Counted from the stretch's first letter, positions 54,134 through 64,000 are shown. The stretch: DNA of 64,000 nucleotides from an uncultured Bacteroidota bacterium (GCA_937136025.1 CAKZOC010000253.1:1-64000); one strand, 5' to 3'. Notes: generated by a model from the letters alone, not told the origin. Numbers and translations are program-made.

Positions 54134-56895
54134 AAAAAACTCCAGCTTACATTCATAAAAAAGGTGCGTCCGAATCCGGGCCAGTAGCGCGTTCCAAAAG
54201 AGGGATTTCCACTCAATTGATCCTCGTACCATTGTTTCAGATTGCCATTTCTTCCCGATTGATAGCCTCCTGAGAGGTAAAAGGCATCCAGGAGATTGGC
54301 GACACTGAGAAAGAGACTTACATAGTGGGGTCCTTTTTTCCAGGACTTTCCCCCTATGAGGTTTACAAGGTAAACAGGCGGGAGCATCTGTGGTTGCAAG
54401 GACTTCGGATACGCTTCCCTTAAAATTCCATCCAACTCGTTTCCGGATTCAGGATCCAGGAGAAAACTTCGGGTATGGCGCAAAAAAGAAGGGGATGGGT
54501 ATTGGCCGGACATGTAATTCAGCGTAGTCCCTGCCCACCAATACCCCGGGCCCCGGTAATTAAGGCCTATACTCAAGGCCCTGGAAGGCCCTGCAGAAAA
54601 TGGATGACCTTTTAAAGCAGCGGGGCCCAGGGATAAACTTCCTTCCGCCTGGCGAATATCCCCGGGCTGCTCTCCCGGCACAAAGTAAATTCTGAGATCC
54701 GGGTCGCTGGCATAGGTGAATTCCCCCAAAGCGACGACTGTACTGAGTTGCACCGAAGGACTCAGTTCCAGCTCCATTCCCAATTCAACACCTTTGTGAA
54801 GCACATCCATACCCGTGGCGATTTCCTGAATAAACCCCGAGCCATAGCCCGTATCTGAAAAAAAGAAATTAACCCCGCTCTGATCCATTACACGGGTATA
54901 GTAACCGCTCAGGCGGGAAGTGAGTACTCTTCCCCTGAGAAAATAGGATACTTCCGCAGATGCAAGACTTTCACTTTTCAGATTCTCGACAAATCCGTAG
55001 CGCTCTCTGGGATTGATAAAGGCATTTCTCAACACCGGCGGACGTCGGAGAAAAGCACTATTCACAGCGATCCAATGTCTTCCGGTAATCTGGTAGTTCA
55101 GCCCCCCTTTGATTCCATAGTCTTCAAAACCGCTCCGTTCCCCGGCGCCCAATGAGGCCTCGGGATACTTTTCGTTCAGAAAATTTCCAGTGCGCTGATA
55201 ATGAATTTTCCCTGCCTGCCCACTGACAGAGGCCTTCCACTTCGCCCCGGAGGCCTCCAGAGTGAGGAACGTCTGCCACTGACTTACCCCTATGTCGTAG
55301 TCATAACCGATTCGGTCGCCCTCTGTCTTTTCAAGGGAGCCCGCCAGATCGTTTCGCATCCCACTAAAAGGATCCGCATCCTGGTGAAAAGCAGCTCCCA
55401 GGAGGTCATCCAGTCGTCCGTAATTCTGAATTTTGGATTGCTGAAGAAGGACACCGGCGCGTACTTGCCAACCCCTGGCGATTTCCCAGGCTCCAAAAGT
55501 GTTCATTGAAAACTGTTCCTCTTCAGTGCAATCCGCCTGCAGGACATAGGAGGCTTCCTGAACCGGGTTCCCCTGGGTATTCACACTGTAGATTCTGTCC
55601 CAGTCGATTTGGCTGGAGTTCCCGAACCCCTTCCTGGCGGCCTCCGCGCTCTGAAGGTTCGGACCGACCGGGCTGTTCCAATAAAAGCTCGGAAGATTCC
55701 TGTAATACACAGGGTCCGGATTTGGGGCGTTGAAGTAGGAGAGACGGGTCCGGAACTGAATGCCTGCCCGGTAGGCAGCTGCCAACGTATATCGGAAAGT
55801 GGAGCCGGAGTAGTGATATCGCAGTCCGATAAAGGGTTCAGCGATATAACGCATACGAGAATTCCGAACCTTACCTTCCTGCCATCCCCAGTACGGATTG
55901 TACAATCTACCCCCAAGCGCCAATGTTTCAGCAGTCAGGGCGGAAGACCTTCCCCTGAGATTGGAGGCATACATGCCGACGAGGGTCACTTCGTGTTGGG
56001 GAGCGGGCCTGTAGGCGATTCCCCCTAAAATGGAATAGGCGTCATAAGGAGTGCCCTCCATATAACCCTGTCCCGCGGCCCGTTTGGACACCGAAGTCAG
56101 AAAGCCCCATTTACCTTTCCCCATACCCGAATTATAGGTAGCCATAAGCCGACCTGCATAATTCCGGTTAGAGGCACTCAGGGTGAAACGGAAGCCTTCC
56201 CGGACGGCCGCCGGACTGATATGGATGGCCGTAGTTCCCATAACACCGCCAAATCCCGCTTCTGAAGGTTGAAGTCCTATAGAATACTGCTGGTTTCGGG
56301 TCACATCGTTCAGGCCGCCCCAGGTATTCCACTGCGGACGCCCATTGGAAAATCGATTCATAGGAATCCCATTGAGGAATACTGCCGCATTTCTATTGTC
56401 ATAGCCCCGAATCCTGAAAAAGGCAGGACTAAAATCAAATGCGGCTCTGTTCAGAAAGATATCCCGACCGGCATGGAGAAATCCCGAACTACCTTCTATC
56501 ACATCTTCTTCAAAAACATCGGTCTCACTCAACGGGATAAGATTCTCTTCATAAGCAGGTCCCCTCTCGGGTTCCAGAGCCACTATTCCCAAATCCAATC
56601 CCAAAGAAAGATTGAGGTTTGTTAACGTCCGGGTTACATACCCCTGAAGCGAGAATTGACAATTCATAGAAGTCAGAGGCCTCCGGGGACTCAGAAAGAA
56701 ATTCCCCTGAGAATCGCTGAGCCCTTCCGTATCCTCATCCACAAGCTTTACCAGTACGCCCTGGAGTGCCTTCCCGGAATACGGATCCACAACCTTGCCC
56801 CTGAGACCTTCTTTCTGGGCCACCAACGTAAAACTCGCCCATAAAAACAGTCCACAACAAAGTATTCTGCGAAGCAACCTGAATAAGAACACCAT
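54130..56895 (-). CDS. TonB-dependent receptor partnered with the DUF5689/LTD lipoprotein
   Basis: 921 residues from the ATG at 56895; signal peptide ends near LVAQKEG. A CarboxypepD_reg domain (LRGKVVDPYSGKALQGVLVKL) is followed by a plug with IRGYDNRNAAVFLNGIPMNRFSNG and a barrel ending in FFMNVSWSFL. The four-base overlap with the lipoprotein gene shows the two are made together, in the way SusC-SusD pairs are, though the lipoprotein is not SusD. The divergent neighbour encodes a secreted EEP nuclease/phosphatase. The cargo may be nucleotide- or phosphate-containing; this is inference. Confidence 0.92.
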   Translation of the reverse strand: MVFLFRLLRRILCCGLFLWASFTLVAQKEGLRGKVVDPYSGKALQGVLVKLVDEDTEGLSDSQGNFFLSPRRPLTSMNCQFSLQGYVTRTLTNLNLSLGLDLGIVALEPERGPAYEENLIPLSETDVFEEDVIEGSSGFLHAGRDIFLNRAAFDFSPAFFRIRGYDNRNAAVFLNGIPMNRFSNGRPQWNTWGGLNDVTRNQQYSIGLQPSEAGFGGVMGTTAIHISPAAVREGFRFTLSASNRNYAGRLMATYNSGMGKGKWGFLTSVSKRAAGQGYMEGTPYDAYSILGGIAYRPAPQHEVTLVGMYASNLRGRSSALTAETLALGGRLYNPYWGWQEGKVRNSRMRYIAEPFIGLRYHYSGSTFRYTLAAAYRAGIQFRTRLSYFNAPNPDPVYYRNLPSFYWNSPVGPNLQSAEAARKGFGNSSQIDWDRIYSVNTQGNPVQEASYVLQADCTEEEQFSMNTFGAWEIARGWQVRAGVLLQQSKIQNYGRLDDLLGAAFHQDADPFSGMRNDLAGSLEKTEGDRIGYDYDIGVSQWQTFLTLEASGAKWKASVSGQAGKIHYQRTGNFLNEKYPEASLGAGERSGFEDYGIKGGLNYQITGRHWIAVNSAFLRRPPVLRNAFINPRERYGFVENLKSESLASAEVSYFLRGRVLTSRLSGYYTRVMDQSGVNFFFSDTGYGSGFIQEIATGMDVLHKGVELGMELELSPSVQLSTVVALGEFTYASDPDLRIYFVPGEQPGDIRQAEGSLSLGPAALKGHPFSAGPSRALSIGLNYRGPGYWWAGTTLNYMSGQYPSPSFLRHTRSFLLDPESGNELDGILREAYPKSLQPQMLPPVYLVNLIGGKSWKKGPHYVSLFLSVANLLDAFYLSGGYQSGRNGNLKQWYEDQLSGNPSFGTRYWPGFGRTFFMNVSWSFL

Positions 56896-56942
56896 AGCGA
56901 CTAACGGCTTGAAACAGGGCGAAAATCGGGCATCGCTGTGCA

Positions 56943-56972
56943 TTGGCCTTGCAGAGGCTCCTTTTAGATTTG
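56943..56972 (+). promoter_or_regulatory. Promoter of the EEP gene
   Basis: TTG at 56943-56945, 19 bases, then TAGATTTG at 56965-56972, with the ATG 12 bases further. An exact Bacteroidota pattern. Confidence 0.65.
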
Positions 56973-56984
56973 GCAGAAACTGAA

Positions 56985-58076
56985 ATGAAAAACGGTATTG
57001 CTTTTGCCCTGCTTGCCCTCATAGGCCAGCACGCACTCTTCTGTCAGGACCCCGACAAGGCAATCACTTCCCGTCAATCCGGGAAAAATCACTACCTGAT
57101 CCGCACCATCGCCTTTTATAACCTTGAAAATCTGTTTGACACCCGGAATGATTCCCTGACTTTGGACGATGACCGAACGCCTGAGGGGAGGGACCACTGG
57201 ACGGGTCCTCGATTGAATCAAAAACTGCTGCATCTCTCCCAAACCCTTGCTGAAATCGGAACCGATATGGAGGCGAATCCTCCGGACATCATCGGAGTTT
57301 GTGAAGTAGAAAACGAAGGCCTGCTCCGGACGCTGATCCAGCAACCGGCCTTACGACCTTTTCCCTATGAGGTTGTCCATTTTGATTCTCCGGACCCCAG
57401 GGGTATCGATGTCGGGCTGCTCTTTCGCGAAGACCGCTTTTTCCCGGAAGAAAGTAAGAGCGTCCGGTTGTTGTTGTACGATGAAGCCGGGTTACGCAAA
57501 TACACACGGGATCAGTTAATCGTCCTGGGCTATCTGGATTCAGATTTTATTGGTATTCTGGTCAATCACTGGCCTTCCCGGGGCGGGGGCCCCATCCAGA
57601 GTCGGGAGCACCGAAAGGCCGCCGCCCTGCTTCAGCGCCACCTGATCGATTCACTCCTGTACCGCTATCCGGAAATCAAAATCATTTCCATGGGCGATTT
57701 TAACGATGATCCGAAAGATGCAAGCCTCGGTATTCTCAAGGGGAAATCTTGGGAAAAAGAGCAGTCCCTGAACCGCGAGCTGTACAACCCCCTCATGAAG
57801 GCGTACAGAAGAGGATTGGGAACCCTGGCCTACAGGGACCGATGGAACCTCTTCGATCAGATTCTTTTTAGTGGAGCCTGGAGGGGAAAAGCCACAGAGG
57901 GGTATCGTTTTTGGAAAGCGGGAATTTTTCAGGCCGATTACCTTAAAACTCCCTCAGGCCGATATCAGGGGTATCCGTTCCGCACATATGCCGGGGGCCT
58001 GTATCAGGGGGGGTATAGCGACCACTTCCCGGTTTTTGCCTATGTCATTCGCCCTGCAGGGGCAAGAACTAATTAA
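56985..58076 (+). CDS. Secreted endonuclease/exonuclease/phosphatase family protein
   Basis: 363 residues from the ATG at 56985; signal peptide ends near ALFCQ. EEP-fold active-site elements are visible in order: IAFYNLENLFDT near residue 37, GVCEVENEGLL near 103, LVNHWPSRGGG near 200, ISMGDFNDDP near 240 and SDHFPVFAY near the end. This set is as in secreted nucleases and phosphodiesterases. It is divergent, with a 89-base gap, from a TonB receptor and an LTD lipoprotein. It overlaps the next gene's end by 8 bases. Confidence 0.92.
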   Translation: MKNGIAFALLALIGQHALFCQDPDKAITSRQSGKNHYLIRTIAFYNLENLFDTRNDSLTLDDDRTPEGRDHWTGPRLNQKLLHLSQTLAEIGTDMEANPPDIIGVCEVENEGLLRTLIQQPALRPFPYEVVHFDSPDPRGIDVGLLFREDRFFPEESKSVRLLLYDEAGLRKYTRDQLIVLGYLDSDFIGILVNHWPSRGGGPIQSREHRKAAALLQRHLIDSLLYRYPEIKIISMGDFNDDPKDASLGILKGKSWEKEQSLNRELYNPLMKAYRRGLGTLAYRDRWNLFDQILFSGAWRGKATEGYRFWKAGIFQADYLKTPSGRYQGYPFRTYAGGLYQGGYSDHFPVFAYVIRPAGARTN

Positions 58077-58512
58077 ACCATTGACCCCAGGGAATACGAC
58101 TGAGGATTAAAAGCAGACCCAGACCATAAAAAATGGCGATGCTTCGAAATTTTTTATTTCCCTCCAGGAATTTCTTGTGCCGCGACCAACCAATGGTGAT
58201 CAAAACTACGGCGATAATATTGATCAGGGGGTGTTCCAGGGCCAGAAGGCGGGCCGCCGGATTGGAAGTGATCGTTTCCATCCCTACGAGCTGAATGGCC
58301 TTAAAACCACTGGTAGAAACGAAGTACAGCACCAGACCTATCACGAGTTGAATATGACTCATAATGAGGGCGAAAAGGCTGATCCTCAAATCTTTTTCCA
58401 TTGTAAATATCTTGTTGCTTACAAGGCCTATGATGGCGTTCCCTACAGCGATAAAAAGTACCGCCAGCACCGCGTAGGCCAGATAAGAATGTACGGTTTG
58501 AAGAATTTCCAT
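58069..58512 (-). CDS. Four-helix membrane protein of unknown function
   Basis: 147 residues with four hydrophobic segments (about 8-30, 45-65, 92-110, 124-142). Conserved-looking residues include His8, His53, and EHPLIN near residue 91, which could bind heme as in cytochrome b-like small proteins, but this is a guess. No signal peptide. Convergent with the EEP gene. Confidence 0.7.
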   Translation of the reverse strand: MEILQTVHSYLAYAVLAVLFIAVGNAIIGLVSNKIFTMEKDLRISLFALIMSHIQLVIGLVLYFVSTSGFKAIQLVGMETITSNPAARLLALEHPLINIIAVVLITIGWSRHKKFLEGNKKFRSIAIFYGLGLLLILSRIPWGQWFN

Positions 58513-58550
58513 TGTCTGAGATTTAGCCTTAAAGGTATTCTTTTTTCACA

Positions 58551-58583
58551 AAAAAAAACCCGGTCTCACGACCGGGGTTTTTA
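58551..58583 (-). terminator. Terminator of the Oar-like receptor gene
   Basis: On the minus strand ACCCCGGTCG, a small loop and AGACCGGGTT followed by a long T-run, 16 bases after the receptor stop. Confidence 0.88.
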
Positions 58584-58598
58584 AGAATATCTGATCCC

Positions 58599-61500
58599 TT
58601 AGTTAAAAATATACCGCAGTCCGATTTGTGCCTGCCATCTGGAAGACGCCAGACCCGCATCGTTCAGCTCAATTATGTTAGGAGTTCCATCATCATTAAC
58701 TGTACCGTAATTCACCTGGAAGGCCGGGGTATCCCCAGTGCCCACTGTGGTCAGGGGGCTTACCTCACTGCGAATAAACCTACGCTCTCCCCAGTTCTTA
58801 TTGATAAAGTTGGTGAAGTTGAACATATCCAGGGAAATTTGGAAGGTATGTGTCTTATTGCCAAAATCGAGGTTGAAGTCCTGGAGCACTTTCAGGTCAA
58901 TGATATGGTTCCACACCCCTCTGGAGCCATTGCGCTCCGCATATTGCCCGCGGCGTTCGCTCAGGTAATCCACACTGTTGATAAAGGTATCCAGGTCGTT
59001 CCACTGCTCATCCGCAGAGACCACTACGTTCCCGGCATTATCTGTAATATCCAGAAGGAGAATATCGTCCTGGCTTTCGGGGATATAGATCAGGGCGTTG
59101 TCCCTTGAGTCGTCGTTTAACAAATCCCGACCTTCTCTGTATATGAAGCTATAGGGGGTACTTTGATAGCCTTCGTAGAACATGGCAAAGGTGGTTTTGA
59201 TGTTATCGTTCCATGGAATTTCATAAGAAACGCTCGCGGTGACACGGTTTCCGATGGCAAAGTCCGAACGCGTAACAGGCAGGTTCGAATTCTTACCATT
59301 TACAGTTTGAATGTTCCGCCACTGTGAACTGTTCTGGGAAGAGGTTCCGTCAAAGACCTTGAAAGAGTCCCCATAGGTATAAGATACCTGACCGGCGAAT
59401 CCATTCTCAAAAGGTTTGCGAAGCGAGAACGTCCAGTTGTAGGCGTATCCCCCTCCGGTATTCGAAGCCAGATAAATACCCTGATAGGTCGGATCGATTT
59501 CATCCCGGCGGTCGTAGAATGGCCGATTATCCGCCCCCTGATAGAAGCCGCGCGGACCCTTCAGGTTGAGGTTTTCGTAATATATGTCAGTAATCACATC
59601 CGTATAGAGGAAGTCAGCCGTGGCAATCAGATTCCAGAAAGGCAATTTCTGATCTACTGCAATATTGTACTTGGCGACCTGAGGCAGTTTAAAGTCCTTG
59701 GAAATCAGGTCGATATTTCCACCTGTACCTCCCGATCCCGGGGCAGGATCCTCAAACTGGTTGTTGACATCCGGCTCAAAAGGTTGTCCGAATTCAAACA
59801 TAAATCCTCCGGTAATCCCGTTGTTGTTATAAGTACCTCCCGGCCATACCAGAGGCAGGCGAGATGTGAAGATCCCCAGTCCACCACGTACCTGTGTGGT
59901 TCCTTTTCCATTGACGTCCCAGTTAAAACCCACTCTGGGTGCAAACATGGCCGTCGGATTGATACCCTGACCTACCCTTGCGCCCTGTAGATCCTTTCCA
60001 GCAGCTTCCAGAAGAGGGATGGTGCGATCATTAAAGTCATCATTTGCCGTCCCATCCTCCCAGTAGGGAATATCGATACGCGCTCCAAGGGTCATCCTTA
60101 AATTGTCGGACATCTGCACCTCATCCTGTACGTAGAACCCGGCCTGGACGGTGTTGAATTCAGCGGCACCGGCAGATTCATCTCCCACGGTCCCGTCCCC
60201 CACAAGCGAATACCCGTGCTGATAGAGGGTGGCATTCTGTTGGTTGAGGAACTGGTCCAAACCGCTCGATATAAGATTCCCGGCATCGTCGAAATCATCC
60301 TCATAAGTGTAATCCCCGTAGTTAAAGGCGAAAAAGAGGTTTTTGATGTCGGAAAATTCCAGGTTGGCACCCAGAGTTACGGTATGACGGCCGGTGTAGA
60401 TTTCAAAGTTATTGGTGATGGTAAAGATTTTCTGATCCAGCAGGTTAGCGGTTGAAAAAGGTTCCGCCCCGAAGGAAATCGTACCCGCCCCGTCCTGAAT
60501 ATCCACAGTCGGGAAAGGATCTCCTAAAGGATCCCTGTCGTCGCTCACCGAGGTATATCCCAGAACAAAGTTGTTGGAGAATTTGTTGCCAAATCTGGAA
60601 TTCAATTCAAGGGCCAGGGAGTTTGTGGTCGTTTCAAAAGACTCCGAACCGTTGATAAAACCTATATTCCGAAAGCCCGAACTCCTTGCTTCGAGGTTAT
60701 CCGCCCCCACATATCCATAACGAAGGGAGAGCTTGTGATCTTCATTGATGTTCCAGTCAATTTTTGCGGTGAGCTTATTACTCTCAAGCGTTCTGGTGTT
60801 ATTGTCGAAAATTCCGGGCTCGTACCCGTAAGTATTTCCGAGGAAGTTGCTGAGATTGTCCAGATCCGCAACCGAAGATCGTCCGATGTAGTTGCTAAAG
60901 TTAAAAGGTTGAGGGGTCTCGTCTTCTTGTCTTTCGTAGTTCACAAAGAAAAAGAGTTTGTCCTTAATAATAGGGCCTCCTATCCGCACTCCGTAAGTAA
61001 GCGCAGTGAAATCAGCAAGCCGCTGGCGCTCTTCATCATCTCCTACCAGTCCGGGAGGTGTTTTTCCCGCAAGACTTTGGTTTCTTAGGAACCCATAGGC
61101 AGAACCTTCCCAATTGTTGGAACCGGAGCGCGTAATCGCGTTAATGGATCCTCCGGAAAAACCAGACTGCTTAACGTCAAAGGGTGCAATGTTGATCTGA
61201 ATGGTTTCAATCGCATCTACCGAAAGGGGGTTGACACCTGTCTGACCCCCGTTGGTGCCAGAACCTGCGAGTCCGAAGACGTCATTATTGACGGCACCAT
61301 CAATATAGATGGCATTGTACCGGTTGTTCTGCCCTGCCAGGGAAATACTAAACCCGTCGTTACCTTCCGTAACCTGAGCCTGCGGAGTGATACGGACAAA
61401 ATCTGCAAGGGAACGCGAAGTAGCCGGCAAAGTCTGTACTTCCCGGTTGGATACTGTGGTCTCCGATCCCGTTTTGCTAGCTCCGAAAATACCGGAACTC

Positions 61501-61865
61501 GTTCCCGTTACCACCACCTCTTCCAGAGCAGTAGCCGACTCATCGAGTGCAATATTAAATTGAGAGGCACGCCCGAGCGTCAGGTAGACATTCTCGCGTA
61601 CGTCCGTCTCAAAACCGATGTAGGAGAATGAAATCCGGTAAGGTCCGCCGGATCGCATATTGGAAATCCGGAAAAACCCGTCAAAATCAGTAGCGGCACC
61701 ATAGGTAGATCCCGTAGGTTGGTGAACCGCAACTATACTTGCTCCTCCAAGGGGCTCCCCGGAAGCATCGGTCATTTTTCCAGCAACGGCTGAAGTGGTA
61801 ACTCCCTGCCCGAATGCGAAGGAAGCACTGAGGACAGTCATTAAAGTGAGTAATAGTCTTTTCAT
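58599..61865 (-). CDS. Oar-like TonB-dependent receptor
   Basis: 1088 residues from the ATG at 61865 (MKRLLLTLMTVLSASFAFGQ signal peptide). CarboxypepD_reg domain (VAGKMTDASGEPLGGASIVAV) at about 25-105, then a plug with RSLADFVRITPQAQV, YIDGAVNNDVFGLAGSGTNGGQ and SGFSGGSINAITRSGSN, and a very long barrel ending in LRYIFN. Size and the NAITRSGSN plug motif match Oar-type receptors, described in Myxococcus and widespread in Bacteroidota, which import large or protein-like cargo. No SusD gene is adjacent. The leader 61866-62023 holds only AT-rich sequence. Confidence 0.92.
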   Translation of the reverse strand: MKRLLLTLMTVLSASFAFGQGVTTSAVAGKMTDASGEPLGGASIVAVHQPTGSTYGAATDFDGFFRISNMRSGGPYRISFSYIGFETDVRENVYLTLGRASQFNIALDESATALEEVVVTGTSSGIFGASKTGSETTVSNREVQTLPATSRSLADFVRITPQAQVTEGNDGFSISLAGQNNRYNAIYIDGAVNNDVFGLAGSGTNGGQTGVNPLSVDAIETIQINIAPFDVKQSGFSGGSINAITRSGSNNWEGSAYGFLRNQSLAGKTPPGLVGDDEERQRLADFTALTYGVRIGGPIIKDKLFFFVNYERQEDETPQPFNFSNYIGRSSVADLDNLSNFLGNTYGYEPGIFDNNTRTLESNKLTAKIDWNINEDHKLSLRYGYVGADNLEARSSGFRNIGFINGSESFETTTNSLALELNSRFGNKFSNNFVLGYTSVSDDRDPLGDPFPTVDIQDGAGTISFGAEPFSTANLLDQKIFTITNNFEIYTGRHTVTLGANLEFSDIKNLFFAFNYGDYTYEDDFDDAGNLISSGLDQFLNQQNATLYQHGYSLVGDGTVGDESAGAAEFNTVQAGFYVQDEVQMSDNLRMTLGARIDIPYWEDGTANDDFNDRTIPLLEAAGKDLQGARVGQGINPTAMFAPRVGFNWDVNGKGTTQVRGGLGIFTSRLPLVWPGGTYNNNGITGGFMFEFGQPFEPDVNNQFEDPAPGSGGTGGNIDLISKDFKLPQVAKYNIAVDQKLPFWNLIATADFLYTDVITDIYYENLNLKGPRGFYQGADNRPFYDRRDEIDPTYQGIYLASNTGGGYAYNWTFSLRKPFENGFAGQVSYTYGDSFKVFDGTSSQNSSQWRNIQTVNGKNSNLPVTRSDFAIGNRVTASVSYEIPWNDNIKTTFAMFYEGYQSTPYSFIYREGRDLLNDDSRDNALIYIPESQDDILLLDITDNAGNVVVSADEQWNDLDTFINSVDYLSERRGQYAERNGSRGVWNHIIDLKVLQDFNLDFGNKTHTFQISLDMFNFTNFINKNWGERRFIRSEVSPLTTVGTGDTPAFQVNYGTVNDDGTPNIIELNDAGLASSRWQAQIGLRYIFN

Positions 61866-62023
61866 ATTGGTGTTCTTAAAGCTTTTAAGCGCTGCAAAAG
61901 TGATGCATATCAACCACTTTTATATTATCAGAAGGTTAAATAATTTTAAGGCAAAATTAACAATAAAAAAAAGGACAGCGTAAGCCAACTGACCCTTAAT
62001 TCAGAAGAAAATGAAAAGAAAAT

Positions 62024-63670
62024 TCAGGGCTTGGGACTGCGGTAGGAAGCCATTAAATGAGTTGTAGAAGCGTCGTGTTTTCCGGGTATTCCATCCTCTA
62101 ATTCTCCCAGGATGGTCTTTGCCAATTGCTTTCCGAGTTCCACACCCCACTGATCGTAGCTGAAGATGTTCCAAATGACGCCCTGAACAAAGATCTTATG
62201 TTCATACATGGCGATAAGAGCTCCAAGGTGTTCCGGTGTCAGGGAATCGATAAGAAGTGTATTTGTGGGCTTATTGCCCTCAAAAATTTTAAAGGGAAGG
62301 AGTTCCTGAACTGCGGCTTCTGATAATCCCTGGGCTTTGAGTTCCGCAGTTACCTCTGCCGCATCCTTTCCATTCATCAGGGCTTCAGTCTGAGCGAAAA
62401 AATTCGCCATCAATTTGTCGTGATGGTCCATGTCGCCATGGAGCGGTCTCTTGAAACCGATAAAATCGGCAGGGATCAATTTGGTGCCCTGGTGGATAAG
62501 CTGAAAAAAGGCGTGTTGTGAATTCGTGCCTGGCGCTCCCCAGATAATCGTTCCGGTCTGGTATCCCACGACCTCTCCATTGCGGTCTGCGCGCTTTCCA
62601 TTACTTTCCATTACCCCTTGCTGGAGATAGGCAGGAAGGGACTGCAGGTATTGCGAATACGGAATAACCGCCTCGGTCTCTGCACCAAAAAAATTGTTGT
62701 ACCAAATACTGAGCAAGGCCAGGATCACAGGAATATTTTCTTCCAATGGAGTGGTTTGAAAATGACTGTCCATTTTCCGTGCACCTTCGAGCAACTCAGA
62801 AAAACGAGTGTACCCGATTCCCAGGCAGATGGAGAGGCCTACAGCGCTCCAAAGCGAAAATCGACCTCCTACCCAGTCCCACATGGGAAAGACATTCTCC
62901 GGCGCAATTCCGAAATCCGAAATCTGCTTTGTATTGGTCGAAACGGCCGCAAAATGAAGGGCCACATCCGTTGGAGAAGCCTGTTTTAGAAACCACTTTT
63001 TAATCGTCAGGGCATTGCTGAGGGTTTCCTGGGTCGTAAAGGTCTTGGAGACCACAATAAACAAAGTGGTTTCCGGATCCAGACCTTTGAGGGTTTCAAA
63101 CACGTGATCCCCATCCACATTGCTTACAAAATGCAGTTTGAGGTGATTTCCGTAGTACTTCAGCGCTTCCGTAACCATGACGGGGCCCAGATCTGAACCG
63201 CCAATCCCAATGTTTACGACATCGGTAAAAGCCTTGCCGGTGTATCCTTTTCGGGTTCCTCCTATGACGGCTTCGCTAAATTCCTGCAACTGCTTGCGCA
63301 CATCCTGAACTTCTCTTACGATATCGGTTCCGTCCAGGATCAGGGAATCCTCCGGCGCTGCCCTAAGGGCGGTATGAAGTACGGCACGATTCTCGGTCTC
63401 ATTGATTCGCTCTCCCTTAAAATACCCCGATATGGCCTCCTTCAGCTTACATTCAACAGCGAGGTCCTGAAGCAGTGCCATGGTTTTTTCAGTAACCCTG
63501 TTTTTAGAATAATCTACCCAAAACCCATTCCATTCCAAACTAAATTGGGATGCTCTTTGGGGATGTTCGGCAAAAAGAGTTCTGAGGTGTTTGCCTTGTA
63601 TTTCGGTGTGGTGTGCCCGGAGCTTCTTCCAGCTTTCCGTTAGGGTGGGATCAATTTTAGGTAGGGGCAT
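62024..63670 (-). CDS. pgi: Glucose-6-phosphate isomerase
   Basis: 548 residues from the ATG at 63670 ([14 protein letters not shown]). Signatures: [14 protein letters not shown] near residue 150, [15 protein letters not shown] near 206, [14 protein letters not shown] near 264, and the [11 protein letters not shown] end near 505 with the catalytic Lys. Catalytic Glu in GVMESNGK near 350 and His in NSQHAFFQL near 380 are present. It interconverts glucose-6- and fructose-6-phosphate. It starts 8 bases after the M23 peptidase stop. Confidence 0.97.
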   Translation of the reverse strand: MPLPKIDPTLTESWKKLRAHHTEIQGKHLRTLFAEHPQRASQFSLEWNGFWVDYSKNRVTEKTMALLQDLAVECKLKEAISGYFKGERINETENRAVLHTALRAAPEDSLILDGTDIVREVQDVRKQLQEFSEAVIGGTRKGYTGKAFTDVVNIGIGGSDLGPVMVTEALKYYGNHLKLHFVSNVDGDHVFETLKGLDPETTLFIVVSKTFTTQETLSNALTIKKWFLKQASPTDVALHFAAVSTNTKQISDFGIAPENVFPMWDWVGGRFSLWSAVGLSICLGIGYTRFSELLEGARKMDSHFQTTPLEENIPVILALLSIWYNNFFGAETEAVIPYSQYLQSLPAYLQQGVMESNGKRADRNGEVVGYQTGTIIWGAPGTNSQHAFFQLIHQGTKLIPADFIGFKRPLHGDMDHHDKLMANFFAQTEALMNGKDAAEVTAELKAQGLSEAAVQELLPFKIFEGNKPTNTLLIDSLTPEHLGALIAMYEHKIFVQGVIWNIFSYDQWGVELGKQLAKTILGELEDGIPGKHDASTTHLMASYRSPKP

Positions 63671-63678
63671 TCGGTGTG

Positions 63679-64000
63679 TCAATTAAGGGTGACCAGATCT
63701 TCCATGGAAGTTGTAGGGGTATACTCTATACATTCCAACTGATCCTTGAGCGGATTGATGAATCCAAAGTATTCCGGTCTAAGCTCTTCTGCCAGGGGCT
63801 CCGCGGCCGGCAGCTCTTCCCGGAGCGGGTCTACTTGTCTGCCGTTTTTCCAGAACCGGTAGCACACATGAGGGCCTCCCGTATTCCCGGTCATACCAAT
63901 CCATCCGATGACATCTCCCTGTCGCACAAATTCCCCCTGTTTCACTTTTTGAGCCTTCATATGTAAATACTGGGTGCTGTAGGTTCCGTTATGCCGGATT
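63679..64000 (-). CDS. M23 family metallopeptidase, C-terminal part (start outside window)
   Basis: The frame is open to the right edge. The visible 106 residues include [13 protein letters not shown], the LytM core HxxYxTxYxHM, then [35 protein letters not shown] with the zinc-binding region of M23 endopeptidases. These cut peptide cross-links in peptidoglycan. The N-terminal part, likely with signal and LysM or coiled coil, is not in view. Co-directional with pgi, 8 bases apart. Confidence 0.9.
   Translation of the reverse strand, partial: IRHNGTYSTQYLHMKAQKVKQGEFVRQGDVIGWIGMTGNTGGPHVCYRFWKNGRQVDPLREELPAAEPLAEELRPEYFGFINPLKDQLECIEYTPTTSMEDLVTLN

Overview
The window is chromosomal DNA from a marine-type member of the Flavobacteriaceae (Bacteroidota). 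The evidence is the gldD/gldE gliding pair, several large TonB-dependent receptors with CarboxypepD_reg-like plugs, DUF4270 and DUF5689 lipoproteins, paired M16 proteases, and atpD-atpC standing apart from the other ATP synthase genes. Many genes are preceded by the Bacteroidota -7 element TAnnTTTG, often with a TTG/TTTG about 17-22 bases further upstream. No rRNA, tRNA, CRISPR, insertion sequence, phage or plasmid gene was seen. The layout looks like ordinary core chromosome with a few accessory loci.

Left end (1-6.2 kb): a thiamine salvage region, all on the minus strand. It holds a YkoF/MTH1187-type thiamine-binding protein, a PnuC/PnuT-type transporter, a NadR-like P-loop kinase and a DUF4301 protein in overlapping order. 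A clear TPP riboswitch follows and heads a TonB-dependent receptor that is cut by the window edge. A phosphopantetheinyl transferase lies just upstream. The PnuT plus NadR-like pair mimics the transport-and-trap logic of PnuC/NadR. DUF4301 looks like a nucleotidyltransferase-fold protein of unknown role.

6.2-20.8 kb: housekeeping genes. These are ahcY, rplU-rpmA (bL21 with a long C-terminal extension), an M16 protease pair, an EamA transporter, a PLP dehydratase, the mutY-ssb-gldE-gldD operon, HU, a 29-residue highly basic protein, and RNase G behind a leader with two perfect hairpins.

20.9-34.8 kb: a six-hairpin glycosidase-like lipoprotein with recX, a fatty-acid-hydroxylase-family membrane protein, a GNAT protein, a JmjC-like cupin, a DUF2007 protein, a small remnant of an AONS/KBL-family PLP enzyme, atpD-atpC, a large TonB-dependent receptor, and glmS.

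34.8-52.6 kb: the conserved glmS/DUF4270/GT5-half-protein block, divergent from panC-panD-flippase-pseudoesterase and radA. Then come an aldo/keto reductase, exonuclease III, another TonB receptor convergent with glyS, a coiled-coil membrane protein, comF, an Ig-like lipoprotein, an omega-amidase-like nitrilase and an ankyrin protein.

52.7-64 kb: a lamin-tail/DUF5689 lipoprotein overlapping a TonB receptor gene, divergent from a secreted endonuclease/exonuclease/phosphatase. Together they look like a split extracellular-nuclease system. An Oar-like receptor, pgi and a truncated M23 peptidase follow.

The best candidates for undescribed biology are the thiamine salvage module (NadR-like kinase plus DUF4301) and the split LTD/EEP nuclease-receptor locus. 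Both are inferences from domain content and gene order, not demonstrated functions.
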